Below are positions 27,113-35,973 of a stretch of DNA of 64,000 bases, in pieces. Origin of the DNA: Aliikangiella sp. G2MR2-5 (GTDB lineage Bacteria; Pseudomonadota; Gammaproteobacteria; Enterobacterales; Kangiellaceae); contig NZ_JADPQF010000003.1 in assembly GCF_015687155.1 (NCBI RefSeq), positions 496,001 to 560,000 on the forward strand, given 5' to 3'. Below the pieces are notes generated by a model. That model saw nothing but the letters and a program-made list of their open reading frames with translations, was not told the origin of the DNA and made no database searches. How positions within the stretch are numbered: position 1 is the stretch's first letter; each line of letters begins with the position of its first letter. A program made the position numbers and the translations under genes.

Positions 27113-28579
27113 ATGCATCTGGTATGGTTTCGAAACGATCTAAGAATCCAGGATAATCCTGCTTTATTTCGTGCGATAGAGGATGCCAGTAAAAATGCTG
27201 AACCTGTAATTGCCTGTTTTTGTATCTGTCGTTCACAATGGGAAGAGCACGGTATTGGTCACAATCAGCAAAGATTAATGATGCAGGCTCTGGCTAATCT
27301 GAATGAATCGCTCACCAGACTCAATATTCCACTGGTTCTTCTGAGTACTGATAATTTTGAGAATAGTAATAAGCAACTGGAGTCGATTGTTAGTTTGCTC
27401 AAAATCAGCCACCTCTATTTTAATATCGAGTATCCATGGAATGAACGGCAGCGAGACAAGCTGCTGGTTGAGCGACTGAAAAATCGTGATAGCAATCTTA
27501 ATGTGCACAGAAGTGTTGCTGATTCTATTGTTGCCCCGTGGGAAGTGGTAAATGGCGAAGGCAAGGGATACAAAGTTTTTTCAGCCTTTGCGCGCAGCGC
27601 TAAAAACAAACTTGGTGAGTTTTTGCGTGAACCCTTGCCCAGTCCGAGAGCAATGCCTTCAGGTAACCTTAAGGTTGTAAATGGTATCTCGGAACAACTA
27701 ACAAACAGTGTTCTTATCGAAGACGTATCAACCTGTTTGACAGAAGTGATCGGGAGCAGTGCTGCAGAGGAAAAGCTACCTCTACCTGATATTAGCGAAG
27801 CCAGTGTTAACAGCAAGCTTGAAGATTTTTGTCGGGATGAGATTAATCAATATCAGATAGACAGAGATTTTCCGTCTATCGAGGGGACTTCGAAGCTTTC
27901 CTGTGCACTCGCGCTTGGAACCATCTCTGCATTGCAGTGCTATCACCGGGCAGGAAAGGAATCTAGTGATTCAGCGAGCAAATGGATAGATGAGTTGCTT
28001 TGGCGAGATTTTTATCGAGCTGTCATGTGGCACTTTAGCGGAGTGAGCAAAGGGCGCGCCTTCAACCCGGTTGACAAAGCGCTTCAATGGAAAAATGATG
28101 TCCATCAAATTCAGGCATGGAAAAGCGGCAATACAGGAATTCCGATTATCGATGCAGCTATGCGTCAACTTAATACTACGGGTTGGATGCACAATCGGTT
28201 ACGCATGATAGTTGCTTCATTTTTAACAAAAAATCTTTGGGTAGACTGGCGAATGGGTGAGGCTTACTTTGCCGAAAAACTTTTTGACTATGATTTTGCC
28301 AGCAATAACGGCGGCTGGCAGTGGTGTGCTTCAGTCGGTACCGATGCAGCCCCTTATTTTAGAGTTTTCAATCCGGCAAGCCAGCAAAAAAAGTTTGACC
28401 CTCAAGCTTTGTTTATCAAGCAGTGGCTACCTGAGCTAGCACCCTATGATGTCAGGACTATCCACAGTTTTGAAAAAACTGCGTTAGGCCGATACCCTCA
28501 GCCCATCGTTGATTTAAAGCAAACTCGAAAGGATGCCATTGAATTTTTCAAACAGGCGAAAGAGCTGGCGTCCTGTTAA
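27113..28579 (+). CDS. phrB: Deoxyribodipyrimidine photolyase (class I CPD photolyase)
   Basis: Light-driven repair of cyclobutane pyrimidine dimers. The N-terminal antenna-binding domain begins HLVWFRNDLRIQDNPAL; the C-terminal FAD domain holds WIDELLWRDFYRAVMW, AMRQLNTTGWMHNRLRM and the NNGGWQWCASVGTDAAPYFR segment that lines the flavin pocket. 488 residues is a typical length. Second gene of the ybgA-like/phrB pair. A diverged cryptochrome function is unlikely given the conserved repair-type motifs. Confidence 0.95.
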   Translation: MHLVWFRNDLRIQDNPALFRAIEDASKNAEPVIACFCICRSQWEEHGIGHNQQRLMMQALANLNESLTRLNIPLVLLSTDNFENSNKQLESIVSLLKISHLYFNIEYPWNERQRDKLLVERLKNRDSNLNVHRSVADSIVAPWEVVNGEGKGYKVFSAFARSAKNKLGEFLREPLPSPRAMPSGNLKVVNGISEQLTNSVLIEDVSTCLTEVIGSSAAEEKLPLPDISEASVNSKLEDFCRDEINQYQIDRDFPSIEGTSKLSCALALGTISALQCYHRAGKESSDSASKWIDELLWRDFYRAVMWHFSGVSKGRAFNPVDKALQWKNDVHQIQAWKSGNTGIPIIDAAMRQLNTTGWMHNRLRMIVASFLTKNLWVDWRMGEAYFAEKLFDYDFASNNGGWQWCASVGTDAAPYFRVFNPASQQKKFDPQALFIKQWLPELAPYDVRTIHSFEKTALGRYPQPIVDLKQTRKDAIEFFKQAKELASC

Positions 28580-28988
28580 AAAGCGCAACAATGTTTTGGA
28601 ATAATCCAGATAAATTATCTGTTCGCGTACAACCAATCGAACAATTTTTGTTCGCTGCAATAAACCATTAGTTTGATTGTGACATTTTTATTTCAGTCCG
28701 CAATAAATTACCAAAAGTTATTATCTCAAGCTTCAATCGTTTTTATAAAGCTTAAGTAAATATTCTTTTTATTCAAATATTTAGCATCTTGATTTTATTG
28801 TCCAAGAATTGGAATTGGCAGCTGTCGATTGCCTATGTGAATATTACCAATTTCTAATAAACCTCCTATGCTAGCGTGAAATCATCTCCATCGAAAAATA
28901 ACAATGAAAAATCACATTAACTTCAATGGAGAGATTGAGCAATCAAAGTATTGCTCAAATAATTCCAACAATAAATCCAGGAGGCTTT
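28580..28988. other. AT-rich intergenic region
   Basis: 409 bases upstream of the second S1 protease. An inverted repeat CGAACA-N5-TGTTCG at 28638-28654 lies 58 bases after phrB and resembles an operator or weak hairpin. The promoter of the protease must be here. No gene is seen. Confidence 0.4.
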
Positions 28989-31256
28989 ATGATTAAAACA
29001 ATAACAAGGTCGAAAGTTAGATACAAAATCGACAAAAATGGGCAACAAAAATGGTTGTGCGGAGGAATGGCAACACTCGCTCTCGGTCTGAGCGGATTGG
29101 TTTATGCCCAGGAGCCCGCACAGTCATCAGCTGAAGATGTACTGGCAAAGATGACACCGCAGCTTGTCTCTTCTATTTCACACAAAGCCAAGCTTGACGC
29201 TTCGCAACAGCTAACGCCACAGATAGTTACGGTTGCTTCTCGAGTCAGCTTGTCTGCGTCATTATCTAACCAGTCTTCAGGCTCGCTTAATGGACAGTTC
29301 CTCAACAAGAGAAAAAAAGTTATCCGTAAAGATGGTGCAAGCTTTATCAAAGTCCATTTCAATAAATTTGACATCCCTGAAGGAAGCTATGTTGAAGTAA
29401 GAAGTGCTGATGGTTCTCAGGTTCACACCTATAGCAACGGTGATTCTGCATTGAGAACAAAAAATGCAGAATCGAACGATGACGGGGTTAATCGCTTTTC
29501 AGCATTATCCATTATCGGCGATACCGCGATTATCGAGTATTTTCCCGGCACCAGTGGTACTACTCCAGGCGGCAATAAACAGTACCGAATAGATATCGAT
29601 CACATCATGCAGGGTTTCCCTGAAGAAGAAATCGAATTGATGATGCAAGCGAATACCTGGGACAATATTGATCCTCATTCCACTTGCGGTGTTAATGAAA
29701 GACGTGATGTACAGTGCTGGGCAAGCACGCATCCAACTGAGTTTGAGCGGACTCGTCCGGTTGCTCGTTTATTAATTAACGGATCGGGTCTATGTACCGC
29801 GTGGCGAGTTGGTAGCGACAATCACATGTTTACCAATAATCACTGTGTAGAAAGTCAATCTGAGTTAAGCAACACCGAAGTCTGGTTTAACTACCAACGT
29901 ACTTCCTGTGGTGGCGGAAGCAATGAACCGACAACAATTGTTACCGGTGAAACCTTACTTGCCACGGACTATACACTCGATTACACGCTTTTCTCGGTTA
30001 ATAATTTTTCCAATATCCAAAGCTTCGGTCACTTTGGTCTGGATGTGAGAGACGCAGTTGATCAAGAGCGAATTTACATTCCTCAGCATGGTTCGGGTAA
30101 TCCAAAAGAGCTTTCTATCGAGAGCGATCAAAATACCGGCGGTGTTTGTCGAGTCGATGAAGTTCTTGCCAACGGCCGTGGAACCAATACTGATATTGGC
30201 TATATGTGTGACACTATCGGCGGTAGCTCTGGTTCACCAGTTTTGGCGGCTTCTTCTAACAATGTTATAGCACTTCATCACTTCGGTGGTTGTACTAACC
30301 AGGGGGTACGAATTAAAAATATCTGGCCTCAGGTTTCCAGTTATTTTGGCGGCGTAATTCCTGACGGCGATAATAATCCTCCAACGGGTGAGCCTACTGC
30401 TGGTTTTTCCTATAGTACAAATGAACTGACTGTCAGTTTTACCGATCAAAGTAGTGACTCAGACGGCAACATTACTGCCCGCTCCTGGAATTTTGGTGAT
30501 GGCTCTTCTTCGACATCCACCAATCCAACTCATACCTACGCATCAGCGGGAAGCTATGATGTTACTTTGACGGTAACTGATAATGATGGTAATACCGACT
30601 CAACGATGCAAACTGTTCAAGTATCAGATGCGACTCAAGGAGAGTTAACTAAAGGCGTTCCTGTTACAGGACTATCTGGTTCTCAAGGTGATGAGGTTAA
30701 TTTCTGGATTGATGTGCCTGCCAATGCATCTGGCTTAACATTTGATATTAGTGGCGGAAGTGGCGATGCCGATCTTTATGTGCGCTATGGCGCTGAGCCA
30801 ACCACCAGTACTTACGACTGTCGCCCATACAAAAATGGTAACAGTGAAAACTGTACTTTTAACGCACCGCAGGCTGGACGCTATCATGTAATGATCCGTG
30901 CTTACAGTGCTTATTCTGGTGTTTCCTTGGTAGCAAACTATAGTGATGTAGTTGCAGGAGACAGTTTTGAAGACACCAATGTATCGGCAGCAAAAGGCGA
31001 GTGGAAACATTACACGCTAGAAGTTGCTGCTGGAGCGACTTCGCTGGATGCGGTGATTACTGGTGGTAGTGGTGATGCTGATCTTTACGTACGTTTTGGC
31101 TCTCAGCCAACAACAGGTAGCTACGATTGTCGTCCATACAAATGGGGTAACGAAGAAACCTGTAATGTGGCGAACCCTCAGGAAGGAACCTGGTATGTAA
31201 GCGTACGAGCTTATAATGCGTACTCAGGGTTAACAATCCGTGGAGAAGTACAATAA
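28989..31256 (+). CDS. Exported trypsin-like (S1, lysyl-endopeptidase-type) protease with PKD and two PPC domains, paralogue 2
   Basis: 755 residues from the ATG at 28989, which has GGAGG seven bases upstream; the frame is open from 28926. Signal peptide to about residue 40 (VYAQE). After a propeptide comes the same STCGVNERRDVQCWA start of catalytic domain as in the protease at 2744. Triad His285 (FTNNHC), Asp331 (LDYTLF), Ser414 (GGSSGSP). One PKD and two PPC domains with the DCRPYK...C Cys pair follow. Long identical stretches to the first copy point to duplication within this genome. A strong terminator follows. Confidence 0.92.
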   Translation: MIKTITRSKVRYKIDKNGQQKWLCGGMATLALGLSGLVYAQEPAQSSAEDVLAKMTPQLVSSISHKAKLDASQQLTPQIVTVASRVSLSASLSNQSSGSLNGQFLNKRKKVIRKDGASFIKVHFNKFDIPEGSYVEVRSADGSQVHTYSNGDSALRTKNAESNDDGVNRFSALSIIGDTAIIEYFPGTSGTTPGGNKQYRIDIDHIMQGFPEEEIELMMQANTWDNIDPHSTCGVNERRDVQCWASTHPTEFERTRPVARLLINGSGLCTAWRVGSDNHMFTNNHCVESQSELSNTEVWFNYQRTSCGGGSNEPTTIVTGETLLATDYTLDYTLFSVNNFSNIQSFGHFGLDVRDAVDQERIYIPQHGSGNPKELSIESDQNTGGVCRVDEVLANGRGTNTDIGYMCDTIGGSSGSPVLAASSNNVIALHHFGGCTNQGVRIKNIWPQVSSYFGGVIPDGDNNPPTGEPTAGFSYSTNELTVSFTDQSSDSDGNITARSWNFGDGSSSTSTNPTHTYASAGSYDVTLTVTDNDGNTDSTMQTVQVSDATQGELTKGVPVTGLSGSQGDEVNFWIDVPANASGLTFDISGGSGDADLYVRYGAEPTTSTYDCRPYKNGNSENCTFNAPQAGRYHVMIRAYSAYSGVSLVANYSDVVAGDSFEDTNVSAAKGEWKHYTLEVAAGATSLDAVITGGSGDADLYVRFGSQPTTGSYDCRPYKWGNEETCNVANPQEGTWYVSVRAYNAYSGLTIRGEVQ

Positions 31257-31296
31257 AACTAAACTGAGTATTTTATTTAGTCTACTCAATCTTTGC

Positions 31297-31325
31297 AGGA
31301 GCCTTTATTTAGGCTCCTTTTTTTA
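31297..31325 (+). terminator. Rho-independent terminator
   Basis: AGGAGCC/GGCTCCT perfect stem with an 8-base loop followed by seven T residues, 40 bases after the protease stop. Confidence 0.9.
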
Positions 31326-31447
31326 TTTAAATAGAGTGGAAAAATTTTGTGAAACCTTATCTATCCTGGTAAGGATTGGTTTACTCGGGCCGAAAACCGA
31401 GTTAGATTATATGATATCTCTTTTTATAGTCATTCATAGAGTTCTTC

Positions 31448-32050
31448 ATGTCCTATTTCCGTGCCGATGTTACCTTGTTCGCTCAGATGGTCGAAAAAGA
31501 CTGCCTGCGCTATAGCACCGATAATCGCGCATCATTGCGAACCTTGTTTAAAGTCCCGGGAAAAGCCGAGCACCATCATTACCTGGTTGTGACTTTGTTT
31601 GATGAGCTGGCGGAAGATGTGAGCCGAATGGATTTGGCCGACAGCTGGTTTGAGGTCAAAGGCGAGCTGGTGGACAGAAGTCCGGAATTTTCCACTCATA
31701 AATTGCCCGAGTTATCGGTTAGGGCTTACCAGATCGAATCCATTCCAATTGCTTCATCAACTTTATTGAATGTAGAGGTCATTGGTCGCTTAACCCATGA
31801 CCCGGAACATATTATCAAAGGCAATGATTTTGAATTTGCGCGCACTTCGGTTGCAGTGAATCGTAAAGAAAGAAAAGCCTGCTTTTTTAATATTTCGATT
31901 TTCAAGCCGCGCTTGATAAAAGAGGCTGAAGGCAAACTCAAAAAAGGGATTCAGGTTCTGATTTGTGGAGAGCTGACTTTCTTTGATAAAGGCGGTGATT
32001 CAAAAGTGCACACAGCGATTAAAATGAACCGGTTTTTGACTTTTAGTTAG
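31448..32050 (+). CDS. SSB-like OB-fold protein
   Basis: 200 residues. The C-terminal half (about 105-200) reads like a single-stranded-DNA-binding OB fold: LLNVEVIGRLTHDPE, then FEFARTSVAVNR, FFNISIFKP, LKKGIQVLICGEL. The N-terminal half (1-100; ADVTLFAQMVEKDCLR... YLVVTLFDELAEDV... WFEVKGELVDR) is a possible second OB fold. It lacks the acidic SSB tail (DDDIPF type), so it is not the housekeeping SSB. Role in DNA metabolism is inferred only. ATG at 31448. Confidence 0.65.
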   Translation: MSYFRADVTLFAQMVEKDCLRYSTDNRASLRTLFKVPGKAEHHHYLVVTLFDELAEDVSRMDLADSWFEVKGELVDRSPEFSTHKLPELSVRAYQIESIPIASSTLLNVEVIGRLTHDPEHIIKGNDFEFARTSVAVNRKERKACFFNISIFKPRLIKEAEGKLKKGIQVLICGELTFFDKGGDSKVHTAIKMNRFLTFS

Positions 32051-32136
32051 GTTTACAAAAGCTCAGGACTATTCGGTTCAAATACAGTCGTCTTGAAAAC
32101 CAATCAAATTTCGCTAAATAAAATTAAGGAAATCCT

Positions 32137-32427
32137 TTGTTTATCGTATCGTTAACCTATATCAAGCCACTTGAACAAGTGGATAAGTTTATCGCTGAAC
32201 ATATTGAATATTTAGATGAGCAGTACCGGTTAGGACATTTTCAATTGTCCGGGCGTAAGGTGCCGCGGACAGGTGGGGTTATTCTGGTTACCGCTGATTC
32301 TCGAGAGCAGCTAGATCAAATTTTGGCGCAGGATCCTTTTTATCGGGAAGAACTTGCCAGTTATGATGTGACTGAGGTGGTGCCTTCCAAAGCTTCTAAA
32401 GCGTTAGAAAGTTTAGTTGAGAGTTAG
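32137..32427 (+). CDS. YciI-like protein
   Basis: 96 residues of the YciI/YCII fold (small dimeric ferredoxin-like proteins): FIVSLTYIKPLEQVDKFIAEH at the start, LGHFQLSGRKVPRTGG in the middle, and DPFYREELASYDVTEV near the end. The start codon is TTG with TAAGGA eight bases upstream; no ATG is available. Biochemical role unknown for most members. Confidence 0.85.
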   Translation: MFIVSLTYIKPLEQVDKFIAEHIEYLDEQYRLGHFQLSGRKVPRTGGVILVTADSREQLDQILAQDPFYREELASYDVTEVVPSKASKALESLVES

Positions 32428-32546
32428 TCGTAGTTCTTTCTTTAAATTGAACTATTGAGTAGCTACTTCGATTTTCTAGTAGGTCAGTATTGTTATCAAT
32501 GAGATTTACCAAAAAATAAGCGTTAATTGTCTGAAGAGTTTTGAGC

Positions 32547-32654
32547 ATGAAAATCGCATTCATATTAAGTTGGAGCCTTTTTGTTATATGTGGCATTATC
32601 AGCTTAATGATGTGGCGAAAAAGTCACCTAACAAGTAATGGAAAAATGAAGTAA
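32547..32654 (+). CDS. Possible small single-pass membrane protein
   Basis: A 35-codon frame starting ATG at 32547 encodes a hydrophobic segment (residues 3-22) followed by a basic tail (WRKSH...). It lies in a 296-base gap. A GAAGAG upstream could serve as a weak ribosome site. Composition fits a small membrane protein, but there is no homology support. Confidence 0.3.
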   Translation: MKIAFILSWSLFVICGIISLMMWRKSHLTSNGKMK

Positions 32655-32723
32655 TAAATATGCTCAATTTATTTTGGCTTTGACCGACCTTAAATAAATC
32701 CGAATTTACTAGAGGAGAAGTAA

Positions 32724-33359
32724 ATGGATATAAACAACATTTTGGCTTTTATTGCGGTTGCCTCCTTACTGGTTATATCTCCCGGTCCTAATGGTTTTCT
32801 TATCACTAAAACTGTCCCTTTGTCCGGGCAAAAAGCGGGATTTGCTAACATTTGGGGCTTTGTCGCTGCGTTTTATGTGCATGGCACATTGTCCATCTTT
32901 GGTATTTCAGTACTCCTCGTTCAATCCGCTCAGGCGTTCTTTATATTTAAAATGTTGGGAGCAACCTATTTAATCTGGATAGGAATAAAAGCACTAATTA
33001 GCGCAGTCAAAGGTAACGTTTCCAGTGCTCTGGAATCACCTGGAAATACTAAGCCCATTACAATGAAAGCGGCTTTCGCGGAAGGATTTTTAACAAACGT
33101 GCTCAATCCAAAAGTATCCATGTTTTATTTGGCGGCCTTCCCTCATTTCATATCAGTTAATGAGAGTGCAATAAATGCTTATGCGTTGGTTACCGCTCAC
33201 TCTATCGTTAATTTTGTATGGTTTTCCCTGATGGTGTTTATGCTGTCACGTATTAAAAATGCCACCAATAACGCTTCGTTTAAACGTTGGTTGAATTCTG
33301 TAACGGGTGTTGTATTTATTGTCTTTGGTTCTAAATTGGCGTTAATGAAAAACGGCTAG
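32724..33359 (+). CDS. LysE/RhtB-family amino-acid exporter
   Basis: 211 residues with about six membrane segments. The N-terminal SPGPNGFLITKT motif and the mid-protein segment LNPKVSMFYLAAFP are diagnostic of LysE/RhtB exporters. AGAGGAG precedes the ATG. Substrate not predictable. Monocistronic by appearance; the left edge of the accessory patch begins just downstream. Confidence 0.92.
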   Translation: MDINNILAFIAVASLLVISPGPNGFLITKTVPLSGQKAGFANIWGFVAAFYVHGTLSIFGISVLLVQSAQAFFIFKMLGATYLIWIGIKALISAVKGNVSSALESPGNTKPITMKAAFAEGFLTNVLNPKVSMFYLAAFPHFISVNESAINAYALVTAHSIVNFVWFSLMVFMLSRIKNATNNASFKRWLNSVTGVVFIVFGSKLALMKNG

Positions 33360-33380
33360 AAAACAAAGGCCTCGGAAGAT

Positions 33381-33401
33381 TAAGTCGGGGTGTCTGATGA
33401 T
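33381..33401 (+). repeat. REP-like motif, copy at left edge of accessory patch
   Basis: Contains TAAGTCGGGGTGTCTGATGA, the same motif found in the array at 35744-35887 and, inverted and slightly changed, at 34475-34498. Probably a RAYT-mobilised REP sequence. Confidence 0.6.
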
Positions 33402-33428
33402 TAAATACAATAGCGTGAATACCTGGAT

Positions 33429-33975
33429 ATGAAAAAACTTTTATTCGTAACCATATTTTTTCTTACTTCTTACTTCTTACTTCTTACTTCTTACTTCTTA
33501 CTTCTTACTTCTTACTTCTTGCTTAAATTACTCTAGTTATAGAAATCTGTTGCAGAAATATGACAATAAAGGAGTAATATTAGTAAGAGTTAATGATCCT
33601 ACAGGCCTTAGAGCATCTCAGTTGGAAGTAGTCAATTTAAGTACAAATGAAAAAATTGTACTTACTGACGCTCTCATAAACTTAAATAGAAATAAGTTGC
33701 AATTGTTTAAGCTACCCGTTGGTCAATACAAATTAAGTAGGTATCGCTTCCACTCATATGCATCTCTAGATATTTCTAGTTCTGATTTTAGTTTCTACGT
33801 TAAAGAAAATGTAGTCAATTATGTAGGAGATTGGCACTTTGAGCAAAAGTGGAAAAATGCTCAGGCAAAATCTGTTAGTTATGAGGTTCGATATAGTGGC
33901 GAGACTTTACAAGAGTTTAGGTCACAGTACGAGCAATACTTAGATAGTTGGAAAGTAGAAAGTTTTATTGAATAA
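33429..33975 (+). CDS. Candidate phase-variable lipoprotein, out of frame in this copy
   Basis: An ATG at 33429 begins a signal peptide (MKKLLFVTIFF) that runs into a 7-bp tandem repeat. In the present copy that frame ends at TAG 33534-33536 after 35 codons. The downstream 141-codon frame (33550-33975) continues upstream without a stop through the repeat and contains an ideal lipobox LTSC followed by LNYSSYRN. The two frames differ by one base (121 mod 3), so losing one heptamer or gaining two joins them into a lipoprotein with Cys29 and a roughly 150-residue mature part. The mature part is hydrophilic and strand-rich (LPVGQYKL, NVVNYVGDWHF), with no known domain. A TTG start at 33550 is possible but has no ribosome site. 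Confidence 0.7.
33460..33522 (+). repeat. (TTCTTAC)8 heptanucleotide tandem repeat plus one variant unit
   Basis: Eight perfect units at 33460-33515 followed by TTCTTGC (33516-33522). It lies inside the signal-peptide coding region. Every reading frame gives the cyclic hydrophobic peptide FLLLTSY, with no stop in any frame. The G of the last unit creates the lipobox Cys codon in only one frame. Confidence 0.95.
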
Positions 33976-34089
33976 CAAACTGTAAAAGGTACCGAACTTA
34001 CGGGACTCGGTTTAACTACACTAATAAATCAGAAATGAATAAGATGAAAAGATTAAATCAGCCCCTCTGATTTATTGTTAATTTTCTTT

Positions 34090-34470
34090 TCAAGAAACCG
34101 CCGACCTAACACTCGGCATTAACCGCCGACTCACCGGTACTTGTTCATCATTACTCATAATTAAATTACCTCCACCGGCTTCGCTGATTAATGATTGAAC
34201 TTGATCGAGATTAACCAGATAGGAACGATGAACTCGTAAAAAAGTACTCGGTAGTTCACTTTCCAGTTTTTTCAAACTGCCGCTAAAGAGCTTCATTTGT
34301 TTGTCTTTTAAATAAAGCTCAACGTAATCTCCTGAAGCCTTGCAGTAAAAGATATCCAATGTCGAAACTTTTTCCCGCTTACCACTGCTATTCAGAGTAA
34401 GCGCTTTTGGGGTTTGTTTCTGGCTGGACTGGGCAAGTTTATATTCCAGTTTGGCAACCTGCTTTTCTTC
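34090..34470 (-). pseudogene. Truncated LytTR response regulator (DNA-binding domain only)
   Basis: The minus strand encodes a LytTR DNA-binding domain (FYCKASGDYVELYLKDKQ, FLRVHRSYLVNLDQV, PVSRRLMPSVRSAV) preceded by a linker (EEKQVAKLEYKLAQ). The receiver domain is missing: the frame hits a TAG at 34471-34473 exactly where the repeat element at 34475 begins. The intact cousin is the regulator at 44085-44945. The remnant lacks a good start codon (a TTG at 34359 opens an 89-codon frame). Probably disabled by insertion or deletion at the repeat. Confidence 0.75.
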
Positions 34471-34474
34471 CTAG

Positions 34475-34585
34475 ATTAAATCAGACACCCTGGTTTATAA
34501 TATATAAGTGATTTTTGATTCCTGAAATTAACTTTTCGAACATAAAAAGTAAAGCCGCTATTCCATAAAGGTGAGAAAATAAAGA
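34475..34585 (+). repeat. Diverged direct repeat, left copy
   Basis: About 105-110 bases resembling 36452-36562 at roughly three quarters of positions by eye. It starts with ATTAAATCAGACACCCTG, an inverted form of the local REP motif, and ends near GAGAAAATAAAG. Together the two copies flank the RAYT gene, REP array and DUF6985-like gene. Confidence 0.6.
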
Positions 34586-34678
34586 ACGTTCCTAATTTGT
34601 TTGTTTGGTTGATATTAGACAGCGAAATTCCTGCCAAATAGATACTAACTGATAATAAATGAAAACTATTTTTAATAG

Positions 34679-35665
34679 CTAAGATTGATAGAGCAACTTT
34701 GCCTGACCCATTCCTTTAATCCAGTTTTTCTTAATGGCCTTGGCTTTTTCTCTAAGCTTCTCAATAGACCCCATCATCGTCGGCTGTCCCTGATTGAGCC
34801 TTTGAATTTGGTCGAGCCAATTGCTTTGTCGAAGATTTAAACGATGAAAGGTTGAAGTTACATGTGGAGGAATTGTTGCTTTATTGGGATGAACAATTGC
34901 TCTACCAGTCCATTCCACTAAAGCCAGATAATCATTCAGGTTAAACGAATAGAGCGATTCATCCGCTGATTGATTCACAGGAGTGAGCGCTTCATTCATT
35001 TGAATAACGGAAGTTCTTAGCTTATCAATTCGCTTTTTGATTGAAGTATGGAGAGAGGCTTCAAGTTCCTGAGTTATCCCTGCTCGAATTGGATTAAGGT
35101 CAACATAAGCCATACAGGCAAGTACCGAAGTTTCATCGAGTAACGGAATGGATTGATAACGGGATTCCCAGAAGCGACCTTTGATACAATCTTCCAAGTT
35201 GCTCTGCTTGGCCAAAGGCTCGTTCAGCCTTGTCATAAACCAGGAAAGCTTACCGAGTCGCTTTCGATATTTGGTAAGTTTAGTTTTATCCGCAATGATG
35301 GCTTGCTTCTTCAACTCTCGAAGTTTGTTGTTCTCGGGTTTATCCAGCCGCCCCGGATAAGCCAATAGCCAACGTTCAGCCACTTGCTCGTCCGTCCATG
35401 CTAAAGACGCCTTGGGGTCAATCTTCAATACCAGATGGTAATGATTGTCCATGACGGCATAAGCGTAGAGAGAAACGGCAAAGATATTAGATAACTCCAA
35501 CATCCGTTTTTCCAGCCAAGCTTTTCGATGGTCATAGTTGTTTCCCGTTTCGGCATCTTCACCACATAAATATGCTCGCCGAACACAGCGGGAGATACAG
35601 TGATAAAATCCAGCTGAATCTTTGTCGACCAGATACTTTCTAGGTATAGGCATATTTTTTCTCAT
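34679..35665 (-). mobile_element. REP-associated tyrosine transposase (RAYT, IS200/Y1 superfamily)
   Basis: 328 residues. The Y1-transposase domain occupies the N-terminal part: PRKYLVDKDSAGFYHCISRCVRRAYLCG, then YAYAVMDNHYHLVL with the HxH metal site (His75, His77), as in IS200-like enzymes. A C-terminal extension (about 200-328) is usual for this long RAYT subgroup. RAYTs are usually single-copy domesticated enzymes that move REP sequences. REP-like copies lie just upstream (35744-35887) and further left. Starts at 35665 or 35653 (MPIPRKY) are both possible. The frame is intact. Confidence 0.85.
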
Positions 35666-35743
35666 CCATGAGAAGTGATTTCCTGATGTTAGTCTACTTA
35701 AAAAACTAATGAGGACAATCAGTCACAGTAAATGACGCTTGTA

Positions 35744-35887
35744 GGAAATGGCCGATAATTAATGTAGGATATGGATTAAGTCGGGGTGTCTGATAATAGG
35801 TCGGGAAATGGCCGGTAATTAATGTAGGATATGGATTAAATCAGGGTGTCTGATAATAGGTCAAATCAGGGTGTCTGATAATAGGTC
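35744..35887 (+). repeat. REP-like tandem array (60-bp unit)
   Basis: Two near-identical 60-bp units (35744-35803, 35804-35862), each holding GGAAATGGCC...TAATGTAGGATATGG and a TAARTCRGGGTGTCTGATAAT core, followed by a partial third copy (35863-35887) of just the core and ATAGGTC. It lies 80-220 bases upstream of the RAYT start, the usual place for its cognate REPs. Confidence 0.85.
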
Positions 35888-35973
35888 TAATAGGTCGTAA
35901 TCTATTGAAATAAATTGATTATCATAATACTCCCAGACAGTTCTAAGTGTTTCAGGTGAAAGCATTAGATTCG

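Noticed and set aside
28638-28654. LexA-type SOS box next to phrB
   Set aside because: CGAACA-N5-TGTTCG has the wrong spacing for known LexA boxes and lies downstream, not upstream, of phrB.
35744-35887. CRISPR array
   Set aside because: The 60-bp units are contiguous near-identical copies without unique spacers, and a RAYT is adjacent; REP-like array fits better.
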